Positions 43,301 through 51,134 of a stretch of 64,000 bases of DNA are shown here, one piece after another (position 1 is the stretch's first letter; each line of letters starts with the position of its first letter). The stretch comes from JASHVB01 sp035535035. GTDB taxonomy: Bacteria; Pseudomonadota; Alphaproteobacteria; Acetobacterales; Acetobacteraceae. The translations under genes and the position numbers were made by a program. The stretch spans positions 1 to 64,000 of the forward strand of contig DATLQW010000073.1 in assembly GCA_035535035.1 (NCBI GenBank), read 5' to 3'. The notes under the pieces are model-generated. The model was not told the DNA's origin and searched no databases. It worked only from the letters and a program-made list of their open reading frames with translations.

Positions 43301-43903
43301 ACGACCCGGGCAGACATGGACCAGCAGGCACAGGCGACCACTGCCACCCAGGCAGCGACCGATCAGCAAGCGGCCGTCGCCGCGCTGCGCCGCATCACGG
43401 AGGAGGCGACGCTGATGCATCTCGCCGCGCTGCTGCTGGATGCGTCGCTGACCCAGGTCGAGATGGCTGGCACGTCGGGGATGCTCGCGCGCATTGCCGA
43501 GTTGTTCAGCACCATCACCGGCGGGATCTATACACGCCTCGAGGTCGATGATCCGGGCGACGGATCGGCCGGCCTGAAGGCTGTCCCGGGCGAATTTCCC
43601 GATGAACGCAAGGCGGTCGCCGACCTGTCGGAGGGCGAGCGCGACCAGCTCTTCCTGGCGCTGCGGCTGGCGGCGATCGAGGATCATGTCGCCTCCGCGC
43701 AGCCCTTGCCGTTCGTCTGTGACGACATCCTGCAGAGCTTCGACGACGACCGGGCGATGGCGGCGATGCAGGCGCTGGTGCAGCTCAGCGAAAGCGTGCA
43801 GGTGATTCTGCTCAGTCACCACCGGCATTTGGCCGGGCTGTCAGCGCGGCTGGCACCGGAGCGAATTCACCTCTGCGAGATTCAGTCGGCCGTCGCGAGT
43901 TGA
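40382..43903 (+). CDS. SbcC/YhaN-like AAA ATPase
   Basis: 1173-aa SMC/Rad50-like ATPase. Walker A PNGAGKS is at 34-40. The signature SEGERDQLFLALRLAAI and Walker B PFVCDDILQSFDDDR are at the C-terminal end, with HRHL later. The roughly 950 residues between are rich in Ala/Arg/Glu/Leu and form a coiled-coil; no CxxC zinc hook is seen, unlike Rad50 and many SbcC. This points to the YhaN branch. It is fused in operon with the SbcD/YhaO gene upstream. A 37-base hairpin overlaps its 3' end. Confidence 0.93.
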   Translation: MRLLSLTLENYGIFQAQRIAFDPAPGRINLLIAPNGAGKSILRNAFCDLLFGIHGQTPMGFRYGYGRMRLMAEALGPDGKPLVFGRRKGQGNTLIGADGATLDPGALAAVLGHTDRTLVERLFALDTERLREGGKELLASNGSVADALLSAAGGLRRARQVHQSLERARDALAPLRRSQGRPFYQQFDRMLEARQRLSATLLKPDMREKQDVELRHLETEQERCNKLAHAASQRIARLERIRRVVGVLAEHDAAVAWLDAHPDAPDLPANAGERLAKAQDEMLRAEQFLERERRNREPIAEQLARIRFDAALIAQGEAIDQLIDRAGAARQAVLDVPKREAELALTADRITGILRQLGSALPVERAGEAVPPRAAVLHARRLATEHAKLRAALAQLPAELAQADKDVAATEAALAELPPALDTRGLTRLLREIHGAGDPDQRARELQRILADRRAKLADAVSRVRGWSQGPAALVALPVMPAETYERLHAAFTAAEAARATSAKEVADLRNAAGADRQRLHDIAGGQPIPDEAAIAAAREHRDIGWRLIYRRAFTADPPDAAAESGWAGERSLPMAYERAVAAADDLADRRNREGERLAQAAELTRRIAAADPRIATAETTQAAIARRHDAARDEWQDVCAALALPGEASIAELRALLTGRDRVIDADGEVAAMSREQAALAQRHASWAARLAGELERPAERAAQDLPALLALADERIEVNKRAEDSRTRLHERLAAQRNGRDDRAVRLRAAESDLAAVMLEWAQVRQSLQRPDTEDPSTTIELLELHNDLDNEQQSGARLRHRLREMHAEIAVFRGAAVDLAARLAPDLAADDAFAAVQALRQRLNDHRVLAKQHETLAGALKRADTALARQQKQRDDCRIELGTVLALIGGESAEAAQARVALATEHARMAEAVRRGERDLHEKGDGHSLAQLRNEVASIPVDDIPGAIELAQGERDAANRDAQALAARVATTRADMDQQAQATTATQAATDQQAAVAALRRITEEATLMHLAALLLDASLTQVEMAGTSGMLARIAELFSTITGGIYTRLEVDDPGDGSAGLKAVPGEFPDERKAVADLSEGERDQLFLALRLAAIEDHVASAQPLPFVCDDILQSFDDDRAMAAMQALVQLSESVQVILLSHHRHLAGLSARLAPERIHLCEIQSAVAS

Positions 43904-43932
43904 CCACCGGCCGCCGGCCGCTGGTCAACTCG
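43896..43932 (+). terminator. Hairpin overlapping the YhaN-like stop codon
   Basis: CGAGTTGACCA (43896-43906) and TGGTCAACTCG (43922-43932) are exact inverted copies, enclosing a GC-rich inner loop that can itself pair (CGGCCGCCGGCCG). The stop codon TGA lies inside the left arm. No T-run follows, so it may be a stabilising 3' hairpin rather than a classic terminator. Confidence 0.5.
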
Positions 43933-44082
43933 CAATGACACCGAGGCCGCGCAGCGTCGATCTCTCGGGCGCATGGCATTGGTTCGGTGGGCGTCGTGTG
44001 CCTGGTGAATGGACCACGTGTGCGGCACCGGCGACCGGCCGAGGATCGGCAATCTCACCGCGGCATGGCAACACTTGCCCGG

Positions 44083-44385
44083 TCAGCGACCGAACGCCTC
44101 GCGATACTCATCGCGCAACCAGCCGGCCAATTGCGTGAGGGCGTCATATCCGGAAGCGGTCTTGTCGGGGTACTCCGTTGGATCGTTCAAGGCATTGTCC
44201 AGAACGGCCAGCAGACACTCGAAATCCCAGCTATACAGTCCGATTGGCCGCTTGCCCTGATACTTCCCGATCCGCGCATCGAGACCGAAGGCCTCGGACA
44301 TCTGCCACGTCAAACGCTTCAGCTCCGAGAGTTCCGCTCCAGCAATCAGCAGCGAGATCCTCTTGTCTCTTGATCCTGGCTTCAT
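44083..44385 (-). CDS. Hypothetical protein (100 aa)
   Basis: No family recognised. It reads MKPGSRDKRISLLIAGAELSELKRLTW and is mixed-charge, soluble and helical in look; a WDFECLLAVLDNALNDP segment lies in the middle. The reading frame has balanced amino-acid use and a lower Arg/Pro content than antisense shadows, which supports it being real. It lies 37 bases downstream of the binding-protein gene on the same strand and might be co-transcribed. Confidence 0.55.
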   Translation of the reverse strand: MKPGSRDKRISLLIAGAELSELKRLTWQMSEAFGLDARIGKYQGKRPIGLYSWDFECLLAVLDNALNDPTEYPDKTASGYDALTQLAGWLRDEYREAFGR

Positions 44386-44422
44386 CGCCTGGGCCCCCCG
44401 GGATGCATCGCATGCGGACGGC

Positions 44423-45994
44423 TCACGCCCGGCGCACGTTCCACAGCGCGGTGATCGGCGCGCGCACGAACCCGGTTAGTCCTGTCCGATAGGCATACGG
44501 AATGAAATACTGGCCAAGCGGAATGAATGGCGGCTCGCGCAACCCCAGCACCTGCATCTGTTTCGCGAAAGATTGCTGCGCCGGCAGATCGGGTGCGGCG
44601 AACCAGGCGTCGCGCAGTGCCTCCATCGCCGGGTTGGGCCGCACGCCGGATAACGGGATGTTGCTGCCGGGATTGGATGGCCACAGCCCGGCCCAGCCGA
44701 CGCAATGGCAGCTCCAGCCGGCGCGCACCGTCGGGTCGGTGCTGCGCGTGCGGGCCGACAGCGTGCCCCAGTCCATCGACTGCGACTCCACGTTCATCCC
44801 GAGCTGCTGCATCAGCGCGCCGGTAACCTCGCCCATGGCGCGGTATTCCGGCACTTCCGGTATCATCAGCACGACCTTCTCGCCCTTGTAGCCGGACTCC
44901 GCGATCAGCTTCTTGGCCAGTGCCGGGTCGCGCTTGCCGTTGAGGATCTCCATCCCGACATCCGAAGCGAAGGGTGAGCCGGGGGTGAACATCCCCATCC
45001 CGGTGCGCGACTGCCCAGGCAGGTCGCCGACCACCGCCGCCATGAAGTCCGGCTGGTTGATCGCCGGCAGCAGGGCGTGGCGCAGCTTCGCGTTGTCGAA
45101 CGGCGGCGCGGCGTCATTCAGCCAGATGATGCCGAAATTCCCCATCGGATCCACCTGTTCCACAGTGACACCGGCGGTGGATTTCAATTTCGCCACAAGG
45201 TCGAGAAGCGGACGTTCGACCCAATCGACCTCGCCGGTCTGCAAAGCGGCGGCGGAGGTTGCCGGATCCGGAATGAACTTCCATTCGACCCGGTCGAAAT
45301 ATGCGTGCTTGCCGCCGGCCCAGGAACTCGGCTTTTCCTGGCGCGGCACGTAGCTCGCATGGCGCGCATAGGCGGCGTGCGCGCCGGAGATGAACTCGTC
45401 GGCGAGGAAGCGGAACGGTCCGCTGCCGGTCTGGTCGGCGATCGGCTTGCTGATAGGGGTGTTCGCCAGGCGCTCCGGGCGGATGAAGCAGGTGGTGCCG
45501 CCGAGGCCGTACAGCAGGTGCGCATAGGGGCGCTTCAGGCGGATCTCGAACGTCTTGTCGTCCGCCACGCGCATCTCGTCGAGCAATGCGGCCATGCGCT
45601 GGCCGAACGGGTCGCGCTTGGCCCAGCGCGCGATCGAGGCAACGCAGTCGGCGGCGCGCACCTTCTCGCTGTCGTGGAACACCAGGCCGTCGCGCAAGGT
45701 GATGCGCCAGCGCCGCTTGTCGGCGGAGAGTTCGTGGCCGGCGGCCATTTGTGGCTGTGGCGCGTAGGACTCGTCCAGGCCGTAAAGCTGGTCGCAGGTC
45801 ATGAACGCGTGTTCCAGGCCGATGATGGAGATCGCCCAGACCGGATCCATGATGATGAGGTTGGAATAAGGAACGTAGCGCAGCACACGCTCCGCGGCGT
45901 GGCCGGTCACTGCGGGCAGCGCGGTTGCGGCTGCGCCGAGCAATGGGAGTTTCAGTGCGGTGCGACGAGTGATGCGGCGCGTGCCGATCGGCAT
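44423..45994 (-). CDS. Peptide/nickel-type ABC transporter substrate-binding protein
   Basis: Type II (DppA/OppA family) periplasmic binding protein of 523 aa. The N-terminus has a Tat-type signal (RRITRRTALKL followed by a hydrophobic stretch, AATALPAVTGHA). SBP_bac_5 hallmarks are LDESYAPQPQMAAGHELS, WRITLRDGLVFHDSEKVRAADCVASIARW, GSGPFRFL and NPAMEALRDAWF. The gene stands alone. The window's dppBCDF-type permease genes at 52.3-56.2 kb have no binding-protein gene of their own, so this could be their partner. Ligand unknown. Confidence 0.92.
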   Translation of the reverse strand: MPIGTRRITRRTALKLPLLGAAATALPAVTGHAAERVLRYVPYSNLIIMDPVWAISIIGLEHAFMTCDQLYGLDESYAPQPQMAAGHELSADKRRWRITLRDGLVFHDSEKVRAADCVASIARWAKRDPFGQRMAALLDEMRVADDKTFEIRLKRPYAHLLYGLGGTTCFIRPERLANTPISKPIADQTGSGPFRFLADEFISGAHAAYARHASYVPRQEKPSSWAGGKHAYFDRVEWKFIPDPATSAAALQTGEVDWVERPLLDLVAKLKSTAGVTVEQVDPMGNFGIIWLNDAAPPFDNAKLRHALLPAINQPDFMAAVVGDLPGQSRTGMGMFTPGSPFASDVGMEILNGKRDPALAKKLIAESGYKGEKVVLMIPEVPEYRAMGEVTGALMQQLGMNVESQSMDWGTLSARTRSTDPTVRAGWSCHCVGWAGLWPSNPGSNIPLSGVRPNPAMEALRDAWFAAPDLPAQQSFAKQMQVLGLREPPFIPLGQYFIPYAYRTGLTGFVRAPITALWNVRRA

Positions 45995-46063
45995 TGTGTG
46001 TTTCCCCCTGTCCGATCACCGGACGCGGCGAGGTTAGGGCAGGGTGGCCAGGTCAGCAAACCT

Positions 46064-46135
46064 CTCCCGTTTCGCGGGAGCGGTCGAGACGCGCGATCGG
46101 TGAGGGTGATCAGGTCGGCGTGCCGCACCCTCACC
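46064..46135. repeat. Dispersed palindromic repeat, family C (full copy 1)
   Basis: CTCCCG...CGGGAG (46064-46069 with 46075-46080) starts the element. GGTGAGGG (46099-46106) then pairs with CCCTCACC (46128-46135) over 21 bases. Same layout as the element at 51.9-52.0 kb. It lies in the gap between the binding-protein start and the first cyclophilin stop. Confidence 0.6.
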
Positions 46136-46178
46136 CGCGTCGCCGCGCTCCGCGATCTCACTTACGACCTGGGAGACG

Positions 46179-46673
46179 TCATTCGACGTCCGCGGCGACC
46201 CGCAGTTGCACGATGCGATCGGGGTCGCGCACCGTGCCGCTGCCGCCGGCACCGCGTTTGATCGCATCGACATGCTCCATGCCTTCCGTCACCTGGCCCC
46301 AGATCGTGTACTGGCCGTCCAGATGCGACGCCGGCTCGAACATGATGAAGAACTGGCTGTTCGCGCTGTTGGGATCCGCGCTGCGGGCCATGCCGCAGGT
46401 GCCGCGCTCGAACCTGGCGTCGCGGGTGAACTCGGCCGGAATGTTGTCGAGGTCGCTGCCGCCGGTGCCGGTGCCGGTCGGGTCGCCGCCCTGCGCCATG
46501 AAGCCCTCGATCACGCGGTGGAACGGCGTGTCGTCGTAGAAGCCGCGCCGCACCAGGGTCTTGATCCGCTGCACGTGCGCCGGCGCGATGTCAGGCCGCA
46601 GCCGTATCACCACCCGGCCCGGGTTGATGTCCAGGTACAGCATGTTCTCAGGGTCGAGTATCGTGTCGCTCAT
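46179..46673 (-). CDS. Peptidyl-prolyl isomerase, cyclophilin type (cytoplasmic)
   Basis: 164-aa cyclophilin that accelerates cis-trans isomerisation at Xaa-Pro bonds. Active-site elements are FHRVIEGFMAQGGDPTGTGTGG, the Phe/Arg/Gln core, and GTCGMARSADPNSANSQFFIMF. No signal peptide, so it is cytoplasmic. It is the downstream member of a tandem pair with the 187-aa gene, which it matches almost throughout the shared core. The ATG at 46673 opens MSDTILDPENMLYLD. These genes follow gyrA and coaD as in many Rhodospirillales. Confidence 0.95.
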   Translation of the reverse strand: MSDTILDPENMLYLDINPGRVVIRLRPDIAPAHVQRIKTLVRRGFYDDTPFHRVIEGFMAQGGDPTGTGTGGSDLDNIPAEFTRDARFERGTCGMARSADPNSANSQFFIMFEPASHLDGQYTIWGQVTEGMEHVDAIKRGAGGSGTVRDPDRIVQLRVAADVE

Positions 46674-46720
46674 TGCGAACTCCCGCGGAAAATTGTGCCC
46701 GTCTCAGCTACGCCGGGACG

Positions 46721-47284
46721 CTATTTGACGTCCGCCGCGACGCGCATGTGCACGATCCGGTCGGGATCGCTGGTCACCATGCCGTTCGGCCCCGTGCCGC
46801 GCTTGATCCTGTCAACATAGTCCATGCCGCGCACCACCTGGCCCCAGATCGTGTACTGCCCATCCAGCGACGGTCCCGGCGCGAACATGATGAAGAACTG
46901 GCTGTTGCCGCTGTTCGGATCCGCGCTGCGCGCCATCCCGCAGGTGCCGCGCAGGAAATGCCGCTTGTTGGTGAACTCGGCGGGCAGGTTGGGCAGATTC
47001 GAGCCTCCGGTGCCGGTGCCGGTGGGGTCGCCGCCTTGCGCCATGAAGCCCTCGATCACGCGATGGAATGGGGTGTTGTCGTAGAATCCCTGGCGCGTCA
47101 GCGTCTTGATCCGCGCGACGGTCTTCGGCGCCAGGTCGGGGAACATTTCAATCACGACCCGGCCGTATTTCAGGTCCATGTACAGCGTATTCCGGGGATT
47201 GAGCGCCGGCTGGGCGTGGGCGCCACCGGCCAGGCCGGCGGCGGCCACTGAAACACCGGTGAAGAGCAGGGTGCGTCGGTGCAT
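46721..47284 (-). CDS. Peptidyl-prolyl isomerase, cyclophilin type (exported)
   Basis: 187-aa cyclophilin with an N-terminal export signal (MHRRTLLFTGVSVAAAGLAGGAHA; the RR pair suggests a Tat or Sec signal). Core matches its cytoplasmic neighbour: GFYDNTPFHRVIEGFMAQGG and CGMARSADPNSGNSQFFIMF. It would act in the periplasm on outer-membrane or secreted proteins. It lies 47 bases upstream of the cytoplasmic paralogue and 38 bases downstream of coaD. Confidence 0.95.
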   Translation of the reverse strand: MHRRTLLFTGVSVAAAGLAGGAHAQPALNPRNTLYMDLKYGRVVIEMFPDLAPKTVARIKTLTRQGFYDNTPFHRVIEGFMAQGGDPTGTGTGGSNLPNLPAEFTNKRHFLRGTCGMARSADPNSGNSQFFIMFAPGPSLDGQYTIWGQVVRGMDYVDRIKRGTGPNGMVTSDPDRIVHMRVAADVK

Positions 47285-47322
47285 GGGGAGACTCCAAAAA
47301 ACGCGTGATGGCCGGTCCGGTT

Positions 47323-47838
47323 TCAGCCGCGGATGCGCTGCAGCACGCGTTGCAGCGTGAGCGGCGGCACGAAGGAGGCAATATCGCCGCCGAGCATCGC
47401 TACCTCCTTGACCAGGCGGGAGGCGATGAATTGGTGCCGCTCGCTGGCCATCAGGAACACGGTCTCGATGTCCGGGGCCATGCGATAGTTCATCCCGGCC
47501 ATCTGGAATTCGTAGTCGAAATCCGATACCGCGCGCAGGCCGCGCACGATCATGCTGGCGCCGAGCTTGCGGGCGAAGTCGATCAGCAGCGTGTCGAACG
47601 GCATGACCTCGATGACCATGCCGTTCTGCGTGGCGATGCCGGCGATTTCCGCCTGCACCAGCTCGACCCGCTCCTCCAGCGTCAGCAGCGGGCTCTTGCC
47701 GGTATTGATCGCGACGCCGACCACCAGCTTGTCGAGCAATCGCGCGGCCCGGGCGATCACGTCGAGATGGCCGTTGGTGACGGGATCGAAGGTGCCAGGA
47801 TACAGCCCGACGCGCCGTTTCTTCACTGCATCCGCCAT
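47323..47838 (-). CDS. coaD: Phosphopantetheine adenylyltransferase (CoaD)
   Basis: Fourth step of coenzyme A synthesis, adenylating 4'-phosphopantetheine (171 aa). The nucleotidyl-transferase motif PGTFDPVTNGHLDVIARAA is at about residues 14-32, with GLRAVSDFDYEFQMAGMN and FLMASERHQFIASRLVKEVA later. The ATG at 47838 is chosen since the longer open frame upstream is derived from the intergenic palindrome. It lies between gyrA and the cyclophilin pair on the same strand. Confidence 0.97.
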   Translation of the reverse strand: MADAVKKRRVGLYPGTFDPVTNGHLDVIARAARLLDKLVVGVAINTGKSPLLTLEERVELVQAEIAGIATQNGMVIEVMPFDTLLIDFARKLGASMIVRGLRAVSDFDYEFQMAGMNYRMAPDIETVFLMASERHQFIASRLVKEVAMLGGDIASFVPPLTLQRVLQRIRG

Positions 47839-47902
47839 CGTCGCAAGCACCTCGATCGTTAGGGACGGAAGCGGCCAGGCCGGCACGGCGAGGCGTGACA
47901 AC

Positions 47903-47954
47903 GGCGTAGCAACCTCCGGCGGGAGATTGCTACGCCGCTGCGCTCCTCGCAATG
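47903..47954. repeat. Palindromic repeat, family A (CATTGCGAGGAGCG type), variant copy
   Basis: In the gap between gyrA and coaD, 47903-47917 pairs with 47922-47936 (15 bases, one mismatch). The right flank reads into CTCCTCGCAATG, the same outer sequence as the long palindrome at 56250-56353. One outer arm has been lost, so it is a shortened member of that family. Confidence 0.7.
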
Positions 47955-47965
47955 CCGGTTTGGCA

Positions 47966-50779
47966 CTAGCCGCCGTCCGGTGGGGCGGAGTCCGGTCCGC
48001 CGTTTTCTTCGGTCTCGTCCTCGATCACCGGGAAGACGCTGGTCACGTGTTCGCCGGCGATCACCCGGAACAGGGTCACGCCCATCGCCTGCCGACCGGT
48101 GATGCGCACCTGGTCGGCCGGCACGCGGATCAGCCGTCCGGCATCGGTCACCATCATCACGTCATCGCCGGAATGCACCGAGAGGGTCGCCACCACCGCG
48201 GTGCCGTTGCGCGGTGCCAGGGCGATGTTGGCAATGCCCTGGCCGCCGCGGCCGCTGACGCGATATTCATAAGCCGACGACCGCTTGCCGAAGCCCATGT
48301 CGGTGACGGTGAGCAGCAGCTCCTCCGCCGCTTCCAGTTCCGCGACGCGTTCGGCTGACAGCGCCACTTCCGCCATCTGCTCTTCGCCTTCAAGTCCCAC
48401 GCTTTCGGGTCCCGTGCTTTCGGGTCCCGTGCTTTCGACTCCGGGCGCGGCTTCCTCGTCGCCGTTGCCGTTGCTGCGGCGCTTCGCATTGGCGATGCGC
48501 AGATAGGCGGCGCGCTCCTCGATGCTCGAGTCGACGTGGCGCAGCACGGACAGGCTGATCACCGCGTCCTTGCCCAACAGGCGGATGCCGCGCACGCCGG
48601 TTGAATCGCGGCCGGCGAACACGCGCACGGTCTCGTCGGAAAGCTGGAAGCGGATGCAGCGGCCGTTGCGCGTCGCCAGCAACACGTCGTCGCCCTCGCG
48701 GCAGGTGGCGACGCCGATGAGATGGTCGCCCTCGTCCAGCTTCATGGCGATCAGGCCGGAGGAGCGCACGTTGCGGAAGTCCGACAGCTTATTGCGGCGC
48801 ACGTTGCCGAGCGCGGTGCCGAACACCAGATGTAGCGAGTCCCACAGCGTCTCGTCCTGCGGCAGCGGCAGCACGGTGGTGACGGTGTCGGCGCCGAGTT
48901 CCGGCAGCAGGTTGACCAGGGCGCGGCCCTTCGCGTTCGGTCCGGCCTCCGGCAGGCGCCAGACCTTCTCGCGAAACACTTTTCCCCCGAGCGAGAAGAA
49001 CAGCACCCATTGGTGGGTGTGCGCGTGGAAGCTGCGGGTAACGATGTCGTCGCCGCGGGTGCCCGCGCCAGTGCGCCCGCGGCCGCCGCGGTTCTGCGCG
49101 CGGAACGTCTCCAACGGCGTGCGTTTGATGAATCCGTCGCGCGTGATGGTGACCACCATCTGGCCCGGCTCGATCAGGTTCTCGTCGAGCTGGTCGGCAA
49201 CTGCCTCGATGATGTCGGTCCGCCGCGGCGAGGCGAGTTCGGCGCGCGCTTTCGCCAGCTCCGCGCGCATCACCTCCACGCGGCGCGGATGCGAGGCAAG
49301 TATCTCCAGCAGATCGCGGATTTCCTCGCCGATCTTGGTAAGATCAGCGTGGATCTTCTCACGCTCCAGCCCGGTCAGGCGTTGCAGCCGGATGTCCAAT
49401 ATGCCGCGCGCCTGTTCATCCGTCAGGCGCACGGTGTCATCCGGGCTGATCACGTTGCCCGGCTCGTCGATCAGCGCCAGCAGCGGGGCGATATCGGTCG
49501 CCGGCCAGTCCCGCGCGAGCAGCGCGGCGCGCGCTGCGGGCGCGTCGGGGCTGGCACGGATCAGGCGGATCACCTCGTCGATGTCGGCGACGGCGATGGC
49601 GAGGCCCACCAGATTGTGCGCGCGCTTGCGTGCCTCCGACAGTTCGTAGCGGGCACGGCGCTCGATCACTTCCTCGCGGAAGCGGATGAAGCAAAGCAAC
49701 GCGTCCTTCAGCCCAAGCTGACGCGGCTGCCCGCCATCCAGCGCCAGCATGTTGATGCCGAAAGTGATCTGCAATTGGGTGAAACGGTAGAGCTGGTTCA
49801 GCACCACGTCCGGCGTGGCGTCGCGCCGCAGCTCGATCACGACGCGCATGCCGGAGCGGTCGCTTTCGTCGCGCACCGCGGTGATGCCCTCGACCTGCTT
49901 TTCGCGCACCAGTTCGCCGATCCGCTCCAGCAGGGTCTTCTTGTTCACCTGGTAGGGGATCTCGGTGATGATGATCGCCTGGCGGTCGCGCGCCATTTCC
50001 TCGATTTCGGAACGCGCGCGGATGGTGATCGATTCACGGCCGGTCTCGTAGGCGGAGCGGATGCCGGAGCGGCCGAGAATGCTGGCGCCAGTGGGAAAAT
50101 CCGGCCCCGGCACGATGCGCATCAACTCGTCGAGCGAGGTGTCCGGCTCGGCCAGCAATGCCAGCGTGGCGTCGATGATCTCGCCCGGATTATGCGGCGG
50201 AATGTTGGTCGCCATGCCGACGGCGATGCCGTTGCCGCCGTTCACCAGCAAATTGGGAAAGCTCGCCGGCAGCACCCGCGGCTCATTCTCCTGCTCGTCG
50301 TAGTTCGGCTGGAAGTCGACGGTTTCCTTGTCGATGTCGGCCAGCAGCAGCGTGGCGGCCTTGGCGAGGCGCACCTCGGTGTAGCGTTCGGCTGCGGGGT
50401 TGTCGCCGTCCACCGAGCCGAAATTGCCCTGCCCGTCGATCAGCGGCACGCGCAGGGAGAACGGCTGCACCATGCGCACCAGGGCGTCGTAGATCGCCAG
50501 GTTGCCGTGCGGGTGGTACTTGCCCATCACGTCGCCGACCACGCGGGCGGACTTGCGATACGGCTTGTCCGGCGTGTAGCCGGCCTCGTGCATGCCGAAC
50601 AGGATGCGGCGATGCACCGGCTTCAGCCCGTCGCGCGCATCCGGCAAGGCGCGCGCCACGATCACGCTCATGGCGTAGTCGAGGTAGGAGCTGCGCATCT
50701 CCTCCTCGATCGTCACCGGCTGGGTGTCTTCGGGCGGGCCGGGGGGCGGGGCCGCCGGGTCTTGGGGGGTGTCGCTCAA
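47966..50779 (-). CDS. gyrA: DNA gyrase subunit A
   Basis: Type II topoisomerase breakage-reunion subunit (937 aa), partner of GyrB. It starts with an acidic Pro-rich lead, then SSYLDYAMSVIVARALPDARDGLKPVHRRILF. The quinolone region reads YHPHGNLAIYD (residues 89-98), so Asn93-Leu94 occupy the places of E. coli Asp82-Ser83. The catalytic Tyr is in RYTEVR. The C-terminal beta-pinwheel is present, with an acidic low-complexity insert encoded by 15-base repeats (about 48386-48445). The start at 50779 opens MSDTPQDPAAPPPG. Upstream gap of 355 bases probably holds the promoter. Confidence 0.98.
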   Translation of the reverse strand: MSDTPQDPAAPPPGPPEDTQPVTIEEEMRSSYLDYAMSVIVARALPDARDGLKPVHRRILFGMHEAGYTPDKPYRKSARVVGDVMGKYHPHGNLAIYDALVRMVQPFSLRVPLIDGQGNFGSVDGDNPAAERYTEVRLAKAATLLLADIDKETVDFQPNYDEQENEPRVLPASFPNLLVNGGNGIAVGMATNIPPHNPGEIIDATLALLAEPDTSLDELMRIVPGPDFPTGASILGRSGIRSAYETGRESITIRARSEIEEMARDRQAIIITEIPYQVNKKTLLERIGELVREKQVEGITAVRDESDRSGMRVVIELRRDATPDVVLNQLYRFTQLQITFGINMLALDGGQPRQLGLKDALLCFIRFREEVIERRARYELSEARKRAHNLVGLAIAVADIDEVIRLIRASPDAPAARAALLARDWPATDIAPLLALIDEPGNVISPDDTVRLTDEQARGILDIRLQRLTGLEREKIHADLTKIGEEIRDLLEILASHPRRVEVMRAELAKARAELASPRRTDIIEAVADQLDENLIEPGQMVVTITRDGFIKRTPLETFRAQNRGGRGRTGAGTRGDDIVTRSFHAHTHQWVLFFSLGGKVFREKVWRLPEAGPNAKGRALVNLLPELGADTVTTVLPLPQDETLWDSLHLVFGTALGNVRRNKLSDFRNVRSSGLIAMKLDEGDHLIGVATCREGDDVLLATRNGRCIRFQLSDETVRVFAGRDSTGVRGIRLLGKDAVISLSVLRHVDSSIEERAAYLRIANAKRRSNGNGDEEAAPGVESTGPESTGPESVGLEGEEQMAEVALSAERVAELEAAEELLLTVTDMGFGKRSSAYEYRVSGRGGQGIANIALAPRNGTAVVATLSVHSGDDVMMVTDAGRLIRVPADQVRITGRQAMGVTLFRVIAGEHVTSVFPVIEDETEENGGPDSAPPDGG
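48386..48445 (-). repeat. 15-bp minisatellite inside gyrA
   Basis: Four consecutive 15-base units. The middle two (48401-48415 and 48416-48430) are identical (GCTTTCGGGTCCCGT); the first and fourth units are diverged. On the coding strand they specify repeats of Glu-Ser-Thr-Gly-Pro (and Glu-Ser-Val-Gly-Leu) in the GyrA C-terminal domain. Being 3n in length, gain or loss of units would not break the frame. Confidence 0.85.
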
Positions 50780-51134
50780 TCGGGGCTCTGTCGGTTCATC
50801 GGGCGGCGGCGGGCGGGCCGGATCGGGCGGGGCCGCTGCACTGCGTCATGGGAGGGTAGATAGGCTGATTCGGGTCGCAAGGCGAGGGGGGGCGGCGGTG
50901 TGGGGGATGGCAGCGGCCAGGGCGTGCCGCCGTCGCTGCCGCAACGGCACAAATCACGCATGGTAGCCGCGACCCTGGCGCATATCGTCCACCGGCCGCG
51001 GAGGGAGCACACTCCGCCAGCTTCCCGTTGGCGCTGGCGCCGCTCGCCGCGCCGGCGATTGACGGCAGCGTCGCCTGGCTGCCGACCGGCCGCGGCCAGC
51101 CGCGATGGGTCTATAACCATACGGAGGATTCCCA
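50780..51134. other. Intergenic region, 355 bases
   Basis: It separates gyrA and the class II aldolase gene, which are divergent. It is G-rich with a GGGGGG-containing run near 50885-50925. I see no gene; it should contain both promoters. A TATAACC-containing stretch near 51112 precedes the aldolase ribosome site GGAGG. Confidence 0.6.

Noticed and set aside
40244..43828. 1194-aa open frame opposite the SbcC/YhaN-like gene
   Set aside because: Although long, it is antisense to a coiled-coil gene with clear Walker motifs, and its composition (Arg/Gln/His/Leu) is shadow-like.
48386..48445. Minisatellite in gyrA considered as a CRISPR or intergenic repeat
   Set aside because: It is inside the gyrA reading frame, 3n in length and encodes a pentapeptide repeat; no spacers.
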